64,000 nt of DNA from an uncultured Pelagibacteraceae bacterium (GTDB lineage Bacteria; Pseudomonadota; Alphaproteobacteria; Pelagibacterales; Pelagibacteraceae), in assembly GCA_902598125.1 (NCBI GenBank), contig CACKAJ010000002.1, positions 41,545 through 105,544 on the forward strand, written 5' to 3'. The notes under the pieces are model-generated. The model searched no databases. It was not told where the DNA came from and was given only the letters and a program-made list of their open reading frames with translations. Shown one piece after another: positions 9,222 to 17,924 of the stretch. Within the stretch, counting starts at the first letter, position 1. The number at the start of each line of letters is the position of its first letter. The translations under genes were made by a program, and so were the position numbers.

Positions 9222-10439
9222 TTAATTTGGTAATCTTATGGGTTCTATTGTTTTTCTGATTGAAATTAATAAAGCTAGAGAAATAACGATGTAAGTAGCG
9301 CCTACAAAAGCAATGTTTTCTATTGTAAATCCTTTATCGATCAACAATCCAAAAACTGCTGTACCGAAAGCAGTTGAAAAAACCATGAATGCAGTTGTGA
9401 GAGCCTTTATGCTTCCAATATATTTTACTCCATATATTTCCGCCCAAGTAGAAGAGCCTAGAATATTTGCTAGGCCATTAGAAACCCCTATTAAGCCAAG
9501 AAAAATATATGCAAATATTTCATGATTAAAATTAAATAAAGTAATCATCGCAAATAATAATGGTAGATTCATATAAAGAATCAGTTTTCGTCCTGTAAAC
9601 TTATCTACTAAGAAACCTGAAACAAACAATGTAGCTATAGAAGTTATGGAATAAACCATAAATGCTTTAGGTATTGTATATATAGCCCACATTTTTGAGT
9701 CAGAAATAAAAGATTGATAAACAAAAACTCCTGTTGCGATCCAAGGCATCGCAAGCATGTTTAAAGACACAATATAAAATCTGTAATCTTTTAAAACATC
9801 TCTTCTTCTCCAACTTTTGATTTTAATTTTTTTATTGCCCAGATTAGGATCTGTTTCTCTTGAGTCTAATTTTATCGACCTAATTGTATTTAAAATTACA
9901 AAAGGCAAAAATAGAATTATTAGTATTGCAATTCCTTGCCAGACAGTTCTCCACGAATAAATAAGGAAGAAATAAGTTACAAGAACTGGCAAAATAAATT
10001 CTGCTGTGGATAAACCAAACCAAATTGTACTTAAAGCCTTTCCTCTAGATCTTTCGAAAAATCTTGAAATGGTTGTGGTTGAAGTATGACTCATTAAACC
10101 TTGTCCCGAAAATCTCATTAAGAAAATTCCAACCGCTAAAAAGTAAATACTATTTATAAATGAAAAAAATAATGAAGAAGCAAATAATAATATAACTACA
10201 AATAATGAATAATTTAAAATTCTATAATCATCTATTTTTTTTCCAACCCAAATAAGAAACAAACTTGAAAAAATTGTTGCACTTGCATAGATACTGCCGA
10301 ATTGACCATGAGTAATACCAAGTTCATTTCTTATCGGTGCGTTAAACAATCCCAAAAAAAAGCTCTGTCCAAAACTAGAAAAAAATGTAAATATAAACCC
10401 GAATATAATTACTTTTTTATTTAACGTGAGGTTAATCAT
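9222..10439 (-). CDS. Major facilitator superfamily transporter
   Basis: 405 residues with about 12 membrane segments and the MFS loop-2-like motif WVGKKIDDYR between helices 2 and 3; a related motif DKFTGRKL occurs between helices 8 and 9. The substrate cannot be read. The fold resembles the monocarboxylate/oxalate-formate antiporter branch, but this is only an impression. The start codon is 2 bp from the start of the divergent dehydrogenase gene, which suggests a shared regulatory zone and perhaps a linked substrate. Confidence 0.85.
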   Translation of the reverse strand: MINLTLNKKVIIFGFIFTFFSSFGQSFFLGLFNAPIRNELGITHGQFGSIYASATIFSSLFLIWVGKKIDDYRILNYSLFVVILLFASSLFFSFINSIYFLAVGIFLMRFSGQGLMSHTSTTTISRFFERSRGKALSTIWFGLSTAEFILPVLVTYFFLIYSWRTVWQGIAILIILFLPFVILNTIRSIKLDSRETDPNLGNKKIKIKSWRRRDVLKDYRFYIVSLNMLAMPWIATGVFVYQSFISDSKMWAIYTIPKAFMVYSITSIATLFVSGFLVDKFTGRKLILYMNLPLLFAMITLFNFNHEIFAYIFLGLIGVSNGLANILGSSTWAEIYGVKYIGSIKALTTAFMVFSTAFGTAVFGLLIDKGFTIENIAFVGATYIVISLALLISIRKTIEPIRLPN

Positions 10440-10441
10440 TA

Positions 10442-11311
10442 ATGAGTTGTAAAGTTTCTTTCATTGGTCTTGGTGTAATGGGCTATCCTATGGCTGGTTA
10501 TATATCAAAAGCTGGTCATAATGTAACGGTTTATAATCGTACCAAAACAAAAGCTGAAAAGTGGGCAAAAGAATATAAAGGTAATGTTGCAGATACTCCT
10601 ATGGATGCAGCGAAAGATTGTGATTTTATTTTTACATGTGTTGGAAACGATAATGATTTAAGAGAAGTCACTTTAGGTGATAAAGGATTGTTTAAGACTG
10701 CAAAAAAAGGTTCAGTCTACATAGATAATACTACTGCCTCAGCAAACATTGCTAGAGAATTATATAAAGAAGCAAAAGCAAAAGGTTTTGAATTCTTAGA
10801 TGCTCCTATTTCAGGTGGACAAGCTGGAGCTGAAGGTGGAATCTTAACTGTAATGGTTGGAGGAGACGAAGCTCCCTTTAAAAAGGCTGAACCAGTTATT
10901 GATTGTTATAGTAAAAAAATAAAATTACTCGGACCATCGGGAAGTGGTCAGTTGACTAAGATGGTTAATCAAATTTGTATTGCAGGACTTGTGCAAGGTT
11001 TATCAGAAGCAATAAATTTTGGAATGAATGCAGGATTAAATATGCATGATGTTATTGAAGTTATTTCAAAAGGTGCGGCTCAATCTTGGCAAATGGAAAA
11101 TAGACATAAAACAATGATTGAGGATAAATTTGATTTTGGTTTTGCTGTAGATTGGATGAGAAAAGATTTAAAAATAGCAATGGATGAAGCTAAGAAAAAT
11201 AATTCACCCTTACCTATTACAAAAATAATTGATGAATATTACGCTGAAGTACAAAAAATGGGTGGTCAAAGATGGGATACTTCAAGCTTAATTAAAAGAT
11301 TTAGAAATTAA
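10442..11311 (+). CDS. 3-hydroxyisobutyrate / tartronate-semialdehyde reductase family dehydrogenase
   Basis: 289 residues of the beta-hydroxyacid dehydrogenase family. The dinucleotide motif is FIGLGVMGYPMAGYI, the substrate motif is DAPISGGQAGAEGG (about 121-134), and the catalytic lysine is in SGQLTKMVNQI. Asn18-type residues that bind the substrate carboxylate cannot be resolved further. Candidate substrates are 3-hydroxyisobutyrate, tartronate semialdehyde, or another 3-hydroxyacid or succinic semialdehyde. Its start is 2 bp from that of the divergent MFS carrier, and it is followed after 3 bp by an FMN split-barrel gene. Confidence 0.88.
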   Translation: MSCKVSFIGLGVMGYPMAGYISKAGHNVTVYNRTKTKAEKWAKEYKGNVADTPMDAAKDCDFIFTCVGNDNDLREVTLGDKGLFKTAKKGSVYIDNTTASANIARELYKEAKAKGFEFLDAPISGGQAGAEGGILTVMVGGDEAPFKKAEPVIDCYSKKIKLLGPSGSGQLTKMVNQICIAGLVQGLSEAINFGMNAGLNMHDVIEVISKGAAQSWQMENRHKTMIEDKFDFGFAVDWMRKDLKIAMDEAKKNNSPLPITKIIDEYYAEVQKMGGQRWDTSSLIKRFRN

Positions 11312-11314
11312 ATC

Positions 11315-11923
11315 GTGTCACAAGAAGTTGTAAGTTACTACGAAGATTTTAGCGAGATTGAAAAAAAGATTTGGGATCTATTAACTAATGCTGTAACTGA
11401 CAGAGCTTCTGAGTTCAGAACACCTGTGTTTATTTGCGGTAATGATAAAGATTTAGATGGAAGAATTGTTGTATTAAGAAAAGCTAATCAAAAAAATAGC
11501 TTTGTTCAGTATCATAGTGATATCAGATCATCAAAAATCGAGAAAATTAAAAAAAATCCAAACTGTTCAATTTTGTTTTACGGCAAACAAGAAAAAATTC
11601 AACTTAGACTAAAAACAGTATGTGAAGTTCACTTTAATAATGATATTACGAAAGAGTCTTGGGATAAAACGGGTCATATTAGTAGAAAATGCTATCTTGT
11701 TACTAATGGACCGGGAACTGAATCAGATAAACCAACCTCAGGTTTAGATAATAAATTTGATAACTTTGATTACACAAAAGAGGAAAGCGAGGCAGGTTAT
11801 AAAAACTTTTGTGTTATTAGATGTAAAGTTAAAAGTATAGAGTGGTTATATTTGGCTGCTAAAGGTCACCGAAGAGCTTTAATTGATTTACAAAATAATA
11901 AAAAAAATTGGTTAGTTCCTTAA
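11315..11923 (+). CDS. Pyridoxamine 5'-phosphate oxidase-like FMN protein
   Basis: 202 residues, close to PdxH length (about 218). The FMN-binding split-barrel segments are visible: GRIVVLRK, FVQYHSDIRSSKIEKIKKNP, and a C-terminal IEWLYLAAKGHRRALIDL comparable to the PdxH end. It may make pyridoxal phosphate or be a related FMN oxidoreductase. The insert LVTNGPGTESDKPTSGLD between strands is not typical of E. coli PdxH. It starts with GTG 3 bp after the dehydrogenase stop, so the two are co-transcribed. Confidence 0.75.
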   Translation: MSQEVVSYYEDFSEIEKKIWDLLTNAVTDRASEFRTPVFICGNDKDLDGRIVVLRKANQKNSFVQYHSDIRSSKIEKIKKNPNCSILFYGKQEKIQLRLKTVCEVHFNNDITKESWDKTGHISRKCYLVTNGPGTESDKPTSGLDNKFDNFDYTKEESEAGYKNFCVIRCKVKSIEWLYLAAKGHRRALIDLQNNKKNWLVP

Positions 11924-11925
11924 TA

Positions 11926-12960
11926 TTATCTCCAGGTTTTTACCCATAAAGATAAAGATTTTGCAACTTCATGATTCCCTTGGATGGATAAATGTCCATC
12001 TACCGGAAAATGAGACTCTTTTAATTTACTTAAAGAATTTAAATCAGGATAAGAACAATCAATTTGATTTTCTTTACATATATTAATTAGAGAATTTATA
12101 AAGCTAGAATTATGAGAATTTAACCTACTTGAAACAACTTCTGCTCTTTGGGGAAGAATAAATATTTTTAATTTTGATTTTAGATTAACATCCAAATCTT
12201 TTAAAGACTTATCAAAATAATTAAATGATTCAATCCATTCATTAGGAAGAATTTCTAAAAGATACCCTGAATAGGGTTTTCTAGAAAGATAAGTCTTTAA
12301 ATAAATTTGATCATTAGACATTAATGTATGTAAAATAAATCTTGAGGTAGCTGATGACACTAAATAACTTTTTATTTTATTAATAAAGTTTGTGTCATAT
12401 CCTACCGTTTTAGAAGTCTCAATTTTACTAGAAGATATTTTTTTTGGATTAAACTTACCGTCAACTAAGTCAAAAAAATCATTAGGTGTTAAGCCGTAAA
12501 TAATATGCTCATAATCTTTATAATTTATTGTTTTTAGCTTATTAAAAATATTATGAAGCTGTTCAGCTGGAGTTCCATAGTTATGGATATTATAAGGCTT
12601 TTTAAGAATATTATTAAATGCGTAAAAATTATAGTTATCTTCAATAGGAACCATTGCTCCAAAAGTAAAACTATCACCAATAAAAGCTATTTTTTTTATA
12701 TCTGAGTTTTCTGAGTCTAAGTCTCTCCTTCCTGCTGAATTTGTTTCATAAGTAACAAATTTACTTTGCTCCCAATGTTTTATGACACTCTTACAATTTG
12801 GTGTGTAAACACTGAAATCTTTTTCTTTATTATAAATTCTTTTACAAGTATTTATTTTGACTTCTGTTTTAAAATTTAAAATAAAGATAAAAAATAACTC
12901 TATTGTAAATATAAGAATAATAATATTAATAACTATTATTAAACTTTTAAGTTTAAACAT
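11926..12960 (-). CDS. Membrane-anchored SGNH-hydrolase-like protein
   Basis: 344 residues. A strongly hydrophobic stretch at about 5-28 is a signal anchor; the rest is periplasmic. The GDS block is IAFIGDSFTFGAMV (Ser near residue 97) and the C-terminal catalytic pair is in PVDGHLSIQGNHEVAKSL (Asp and His of the DxxH block). The middle GN blocks are weaker. SGNH proteins of this kind act as O-acetyl hydrolases or transferases on envelope glycans; that role is inferred. Two more proteins of the same architecture are encoded at 48090-49238 and 61040-62008. Confidence 0.7.
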   Translation of the reverse strand: MFKLKSLIIVINIIILIFTIELFFIFILNFKTEVKINTCKRIYNKEKDFSVYTPNCKSVIKHWEQSKFVTYETNSAGRRDLDSENSDIKKIAFIGDSFTFGAMVPIEDNYNFYAFNNILKKPYNIHNYGTPAEQLHNIFNKLKTINYKDYEHIIYGLTPNDFFDLVDGKFNPKKISSSKIETSKTVGYDTNFINKIKSYLVSSATSRFILHTLMSNDQIYLKTYLSRKPYSGYLLEILPNEWIESFNYFDKSLKDLDVNLKSKLKIFILPQRAEVVSSRLNSHNSSFINSLINICKENQIDCSYPDLNSLSKLKESHFPVDGHLSIQGNHEVAKSLSLWVKTWR

Positions 12961-12967
12961 AATTAAT

Positions 12968-14404
12968 TTATTCTGTATAACCTTTTAAAGATTTAGCATC
13001 TATCTTGTCTACGATAATAGATTTTACGTCAGCCCAGAATTGTTTTGCTCCATACTCTGCGTAACCTTGAAGCGTTCCTTTTCCAATACAATTTTTTCCA
13101 AACCATTTTTTCTGCTCTTTTTTGTAACCTTTTTCCTCACCGTTCCATTCTTTTGATCCATCTCTTCTTTTTATAATTTGATGAAGATTAGATTTATAAT
13201 TTAATGAGCAAGTTGGTAAGGCGTGCATGCTTTCTGCATCAAATTTTGAAGGTGGATACATTTGGCTTTCAAAATGGTGGCCGCCAGCATAAGTTAAAAG
13301 ATGTAAATTAGGATTTTTAGAAGAGTCTTTTAGATTTTTACAAACCCATGGAGGTGTGGACTCGTCTTGTTGACCATTGATTGCATACATTTGAATTTTG
13401 TCACTATATTTTACTTCTGACACGTCAGGACAAGCAGCATTAATCATAAATCCTTTAGTAATCAAATTCAAAGAAGGGTAATTATTTCTTAAATCCTGCC
13501 AGCCTGCTTTAAAAATAGCTAATGAGCCAGTTGAAGAACCAATTAGAATTACTTCTTTAGGTTTACCATATTGTTTAGAGACTTCATCTATCGTAGCTAT
13601 GGCATCATACAAAATCATTGAACTTGTATATGAACCTGTAAATTTTTTCTGATACCTTGGTTCAGCGCCATAAACTATTGCAGTGGCGTAGCCATGTTTG
13701 TTTACTTGTTTTTCGTAATAAAGTTCATCATCCATATTTGGAGTACTTGATGGAACTACAATTATTAATCCGTTAGTAATGGACTCTAGGTTTCTTAGTT
13801 CCACTCTTACCTTTTGGTTCTTGCCATCATTGTTTAATAAAGTAATATCGTCATTAGTATTTTTGGAATTTATAGATATTTCAGTTATTTTCCTGTCGTC
13901 TTTTGAAACAACTTTCTTTGGCACATCTCCAATTCTTTTAAAATTAATAACGCAAGGAACATAGTCGCTATCTCCTTTATATTTTCTTTTCATTTTTAAA
14001 TTCCCGTATTGTTTGTCACCATAGTACTGTGATTTACCACCTACTTTTCTTTTAAATTGATAAACAGAATATTTTTTTTCATCATTATTTAAGTTGCCTG
14101 TAATGATGCTTTTATTGCCTCGTCTTTCACCCTTAATATAAATTTTACCTTTTTCATCTACTTTTGATTTTTTTTCATCAATAGTCCATCTACCAGCTCC
14201 TCCTCTATCGTTTGTTACTATTCCATCTCGAATAATAAATTGGCTTCCATCATAGGCATTACTATTTTTTGATCCTCTGCAGTAATCAGAATATGTATAA
14301 GCACCATCGTAGTTAGAAGAGGGTTTACCAACTGCAAATGCAGTACTTGTAAATAAAATTAATATTAAGAGGCTATTTCTTATACTTTTTAAAATTTTCA
14401 ACAT
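12968..14404 (-). CDS. Secreted two-domain alpha/beta hydrolase
   Basis: 478 residues. The start MLKILKSIRNSLLILILF with TSTAFA is a clear Sec signal peptide, which supports the ATG at 14404 although it overlaps the upstream gene by 32 bp. Residues 25-180 are a beta-rich, Lys/Gly-rich domain of unknown function. The C-terminal part is an alpha/beta hydrolase: nucleophile elbow VILIGSSTGSLA (Ser near 290), acid in NGQQDESTPPW, and histidine in YAGGHHFESQ. Cysteines in the mature protein suggest disulfides. Substrate unknown; a periplasmic esterase or lipase-like role is likely. Confidence 0.7.
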   Translation of the reverse strand: MLKILKSIRNSLLILILFTSTAFAVGKPSSNYDGAYTYSDYCRGSKNSNAYDGSQFIIRDGIVTNDRGGAGRWTIDEKKSKVDEKGKIYIKGERRGNKSIITGNLNNDEKKYSVYQFKRKVGGKSQYYGDKQYGNLKMKRKYKGDSDYVPCVINFKRIGDVPKKVVSKDDRKITEISINSKNTNDDITLLNNDGKNQKVRVELRNLESITNGLIIVVPSSTPNMDDELYYEKQVNKHGYATAIVYGAEPRYQKKFTGSYTSSMILYDAIATIDEVSKQYGKPKEVILIGSSTGSLAIFKAGWQDLRNNYPSLNLITKGFMINAACPDVSEVKYSDKIQMYAINGQQDESTPPWVCKNLKDSSKNPNLHLLTYAGGHHFESQMYPPSKFDAESMHALPTCSLNYKSNLHQIIKRRDGSKEWNGEEKGYKKEQKKWFGKNCIGKGTLQGYAEYGAKQFWADVKSIIVDKIDAKSLKGYTE

Positions 14405-14876
14405 AGTCTCTAGCGTTTTCTTTTATATGCTCTATTTCTTCATCAGTTACTTGTCTTACTACTTTACCAGGACTTCCAAGAACTAATGATCTTTCAGGTA
14501 TAACTTTATTTTCTGTTACTAGTGCATTTGCTCCTATGATACAATTTTTTCCAATTTTGGTTTTATTTAAAATTGTTGAACCAATTCCAATTAAACAATC
14601 ATCTGCAATTTCACAACCATGAAGCATAACCATATGCCCAACTGTTACACCATTACCAACAATTGTTGGACAACCTGGATCAGTATGAATAACGCTTCCA
14701 TCTTGAATGTTTGAATTTTCTCCAATGATAATAGGTTCAAGATCTCCTCTTAAAGTTGTATTAAACCAAATATTAGAATTTTTTTTTAATTCTACTCGTC
14801 CGATGATAACTGCATTTGGTGCTACCCAGCTACCTGGGTCTATCTTTGGAGTTTGTCCTTTAAAATCATAAATCAT
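14373..14876 (-). CDS. Gamma-class carbonic anhydrase family protein
   Basis: 167 residues of left-handed beta-helix hexapeptide repeats. The start IYDFKGQTPKIDPGSWVAPNA, WFNTTLRGDLEPIIIGENSNIQDG, and the zinc histidines in VIHTD and VGHMVMLHGCEI are typical of the YrdA/PaaY/CaiE branch. This branch binds metal; only some members have measured carbonic anhydrase activity, so hydration of CO2 is probable but not certain. It is the first gene of a unit with the secreted hydrolase and the SGNH protein. Confidence 0.9.
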   Translation of the reverse strand: MIYDFKGQTPKIDPGSWVAPNAVIIGRVELKKNSNIWFNTTLRGDLEPIIIGENSNIQDGSVIHTDPGCPTIVGNGVTVGHMVMLHGCEIADDCLIGIGSTILNKTKIGKNCIIGANALVTENKVIPERSLVLGSPGKVVRQVTDEEIEHIKENARDYVENFKKYKK

Positions 14877-14917
14877 AATATTGCTGTAATATAATATTAA
14901 TTAATTTATAATACATT

Positions 14918-15475
14918 ATGGCTCTAACTAAAACCCCAGTATGTGATTTTGGAAAAATAGCTGAGGATTTCAAACTAAAGTCAATCAATAATAAATTTAT
15001 TTCTTTAAGTGATATTAAAGGAGAAAAAGCTACTTTAATTATGTTTATCTGTAATCATTGTCCTTATGTTAAAGCAATTATTAAAGATTTAGTTAATGAT
15101 TGTAATGAATTGAAAAAAGAAGGAATTAAATCTGTAGCGATCATGTCAAATGATACCAAAAATTACCCGGAAGACTCATTCGATAATATGATTAAATTTT
15201 CTGAGAGGAATAATTTTAGAGATATAAATTACCTCTTTGATGAAACACAAGAAATCGCAAAAAAATATGGAGCAGTATGTACACCTGACTTTTTTGGTTA
15301 TAATAGAAATCTAGAGCTTCAATACAGAGGAAGATTCAGAGAGCTAAAAGATTTAAAACCAATAAATAATGGTGATAGTGATTTAAAAATAGCTATGAAA
15401 ATGGTGGCAAAAACGCAAAAAGGTCCTGATGAACAAATTCCAAGTATGGGCTGTAACATAAAGTGGTTTAATTAA
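14918..15475 (+). CDS. Thioredoxin-fold AhpC/TSA-like protein
   Basis: 185 residues, redoxin fold. The catalytic region is TLIMFICNHCPYVKAIIKDL: a CxxC (Cys-Asn-His-Cys) at about residues 45-48. The later DETQEIAKKYGAVCTPDFFGYN segment carries the cis-proline (TPD), and the end is IPSMGCNIKW. Proteins with CNHCPYV are widespread thioredoxin-family members of unknown substrate. There is no signal peptide, so it is probably cytosolic. Its stop overlaps the next start by one base. Confidence 0.85.
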   Translation: MALTKTPVCDFGKIAEDFKLKSINNKFISLSDIKGEKATLIMFICNHCPYVKAIIKDLVNDCNELKKEGIKSVAIMSNDTKNYPEDSFDNMIKFSERNNFRDINYLFDETQEIAKKYGAVCTPDFFGYNRNLELQYRGRFRELKDLKPINNGDSDLKIAMKMVAKTQKGPDEQIPSMGCNIKWFN

Positions 15476-16560
15476 TGTTTTTGGTTTCCACACGAAATTT
15501 TCCTCCTGAGCTTGGTGGGATGCAAAATCTCATGGAAGGTTTATCCAACGCACTTTTAAATCATGGTCCTGTAAAAGTTTTTGCAGAAGCGCATGATGAG
15601 GCAGAAAATTATGATAAAAATTCAAATTTAAAAATTGCTAGAGTTTCAGGTTTCAAGATTTTTCGAAAATATAGAAAGGCTAATCTTGTCAAAGAATTTT
15701 TAGAACTCAATGAGGTAAGAGCCTCTTTTTTTGATCACTGGAAAAGTATCGAAAATATTGAAAAGAACGTATTAGAAAAAACAAAATCTTTTTGTTTGAT
15801 CCACTCAAAAGAAATTAATCACCCAATCGGATCATCTTTAAATAAAAGAGTTTTAAATGCTTTAGCTAAAGCAAACTATGTAATAGCAAATTCAAAGTTT
15901 ACTAAAGAGTTTGCTATGAAGCTAGGTATTAAAAATGTTGTAGTGATTAATCCAGGCTGTAATTATCCTATTGAAGTTAATGATGAAGCAAGAAGATTTG
16001 CAAAAAATATTTATGGTGAAGCCAAACCAAAGTTAATTACTATTTCAAGATTAGACATTAGAAAAAGTCATCAAAATATTTTGATGACTGTAAAAAATCT
16101 TTTACCTAAATTTCCAAGTTTAAAATATGTCTCAATTGGTGACGGTGACGAGAAGAAAAATCTTATAAAACTAAGAAAGGAACTTAATTTAGAAAATAGT
16201 GTTGAGTTAATATTTAAGTCAACTGAACAAGAAAAAGTTGCTCTTTTAGAACAGACAGATATTTTTGTGATGCCCTCAGTAGTTTATAAAAAATCAGTTG
16301 AAGGATTTGGAATTACTTATATTGAAGCTGCTTCTTACGGCAAGCCATCTATTGGAGGAATTTACGGCGGTGAAGGTGATGCAATAAAAAGTGGAAAAAC
16401 TGGTTATCTTTGTAATGGAAATGATTTAAATGCTATTTATAATACTTTACTCAAAATTCTTAGTAATGATCATTATAGAGAACTTGGGGCTAATGCTTTA
16501 GTATTTTCAAAAAATTTTAATTGGGAAAAAATAATAAAAAAATATATCGAGCTAATTTAG
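15475..16560 (+). CDS. Glycosyltransferase family 4
   Basis: 361 residues. The N-terminal acceptor domain begins with FPPELGGMQNLMEGLSNAL, and the C-terminal donor domain has LITISRLDIRKSHQNIL, then IFVMPSVVYKKSVEGFGITYIEAASYGKPSIGG. The EGFGITYIE element is the GT4 E-x7-E motif that binds the nucleotide sugar. It is a retaining GT-B enzyme probably acting on lipid-linked or LPS glycans. It is coupled to the thioredoxin gene by a 1 bp overlap and overlaps the convergent GT9 gene by 9 bp. Confidence 0.88.
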   Translation: MFLVSTRNFPPELGGMQNLMEGLSNALLNHGPVKVFAEAHDEAENYDKNSNLKIARVSGFKIFRKYRKANLVKEFLELNEVRASFFDHWKSIENIEKNVLEKTKSFCLIHSKEINHPIGSSLNKRVLNALAKANYVIANSKFTKEFAMKLGIKNVVVINPGCNYPIEVNDEARRFAKNIYGEAKPKLITISRLDIRKSHQNILMTVKNLLPKFPSLKYVSIGDGDEKKNLIKLRKELNLENSVELIFKSTEQEKVALLEQTDIFVMPSVVYKKSVEGFGITYIEAASYGKPSIGGIYGGEGDAIKSGKTGYLCNGNDLNAIYNTLLKILSNDHYRELGANALVFSKNFNWEKIIKKYIELI

Positions 16561-17484
16561 ATTTGATTTAATTTCTTCTAAAACAGTTTCTACTTTTAAA
16601 TCTTTTAAATTTTTAACACTCAATGCTTTAAAGTTATAATTTTCAATACTTACTTTTTTTGCTGAGGTATGGCTACCAAATAAAGCTAAACCATTTTTAT
16701 CTAAGTGTGACGCTATATGTGCTGGTCCTGTATCATTAGATATAACAAATTTTGCTTTAAATATTAGTGAAACTAAAGTCTTAATATCAACAGACTCATT
16801 ATTATTTAATACAACTTTTCCATTTAAACTCATTGCCTCTTGAATTTCGTTAGGTCCAGGAGCTATTAATATCGAATACTTGTTTTTATAATCTTTTTTT
16901 ACTCTATCTATTAGCTCCTTAAAATATGGCCATTTTTTATTTTGATGTTTTTCAGAACAGAATGGAAATAATAAAATATATTCTCCGTTTGCATATTGTT
17001 TAATGGTTCTTGAAATATCACAAATTGCCCAGGTCAAATCGATATTTTTTGTAAAATTAGTTTCAATGCCGCTCTTTTTAAGTTGAATTTCCATTCTATC
17101 TAAAACAGGTTCTTGATCAAAATCTGCTTTTTTTTCTCCAGGTTCAAGTATTGTTTCTGTGGAGGACCATGAAGCGTGATTGATAATAAATCTTCTATAG
17201 AACTTTGATCTGCTAGAGTTTTGTAAGTCAAATACTTTTGTAAAATCATATTTTGCAAGAATTTTTTTAAGATTATTTAAGTAAAAAATATTCCATCTTG
17301 GCAACCTTTTATCAATTATAACTCCATCAACAAAAGGGCATTCAGACATAAATATTGCATAGGGTTTTGATGTTAATAGAAAAACTTTTCTATTTTCATA
17401 AAATTTTTTTATATCTTTTATTGCTCCATTTGCTTGAATCAAGTCACCAAGCGACCCGTGTTTTATGATTAATACATTTGACAT
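16552..17484 (-). CDS. Glycosyltransferase family 9 (heptosyltransferase-like)
   Basis: 310 residues. It begins VLIIKHGSLGDLIQANGAI, the GSLGD signature of GT9 heptosyltransferases. The C-terminal domain has LLFPFCSEKHQNKKWPYFKEL and VISNDTGPAHIASHL, where DTGPAH is the sugar-nucleotide binding site. It probably adds a sugar to the lipid A-core region. The donor may be ADP-heptose or another nucleotide sugar; no heptose synthesis gene is in the window. Confidence 0.87.
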   Translation of the reverse strand: MSNVLIIKHGSLGDLIQANGAIKDIKKFYENRKVFLLTSKPYAIFMSECPFVDGVIIDKRLPRWNIFYLNNLKKILAKYDFTKVFDLQNSSRSKFYRRFIINHASWSSTETILEPGEKKADFDQEPVLDRMEIQLKKSGIETNFTKNIDLTWAICDISRTIKQYANGEYILLFPFCSEKHQNKKWPYFKELIDRVKKDYKNKYSILIAPGPNEIQEAMSLNGKVVLNNNESVDIKTLVSLIFKAKFVISNDTGPAHIASHLDKNGLALFGSHTSAKKVSIENYNFKALSVKNLKDLKVETVLEEIKSNLN

Positions 17485-17528
17485 TATATAATTCGAGTAT
17501 ATTTAGTATTATACATCTTATTATTAAT

Positions 17529-17924
17529 ATGGAAAATAAATTAAACAAAATTTTAGCTGAAATATCTGCAGGCGAATTAATAGATAAAATAACAATATTA
17601 GAAATAAAAAAAATTAAAATTTCAAACAAATCAAAAATTGCCGATGTTGAAAAAGAATTATTTTCACTAAATCAAACAGTTAAGAAGTATATTCCTAATC
17701 AAGATAGCATCTCCAAATACAGAAATGAATTAGTGAAAATAAATTTAAAACTTTGGGATTTAGAAAATGCAAAGAGAGCTGCGGAAAAAGAAAGTAAGTT
17801 TGGTGAAGAATTTATAGAAAATTCAAGAAATGTTTATAAATTAAATGATGAGAGGGCAAAAATAAAATTAGCCATTAACGATACTCTTGGTTCAAATATA
17901 AAAGAGGTTAAATCCCATCACTAG
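17529..17924 (+). CDS. DUF6165-like small protein
   Basis: 131 residues from the ATG at 17529; an upstream in-frame ATG at 17478 would overlap the start of the divergent glycosyltransferase and add a non-conserved segment. The sequence EISAGELIDKITILEIKKIKI, then a helical Glu/Lys-rich body ending with NDERAKIKLAIN, resembles the DUF6165 family, commonly found beside LPS glycosyltransferases. Almost entirely helical by inspection. Function unknown; a helper of the neighbouring glycosyltransferase is an inference from position. Confidence 0.7.
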   Translation: MENKLNKILAEISAGELIDKITILEIKKIKISNKSKIADVEKELFSLNQTVKKYIPNQDSISKYRNELVKINLKLWDLENAKRAAEKESKFGEEFIENSRNVYKLNDERAKIKLAINDTLGSNIKEVKSHH

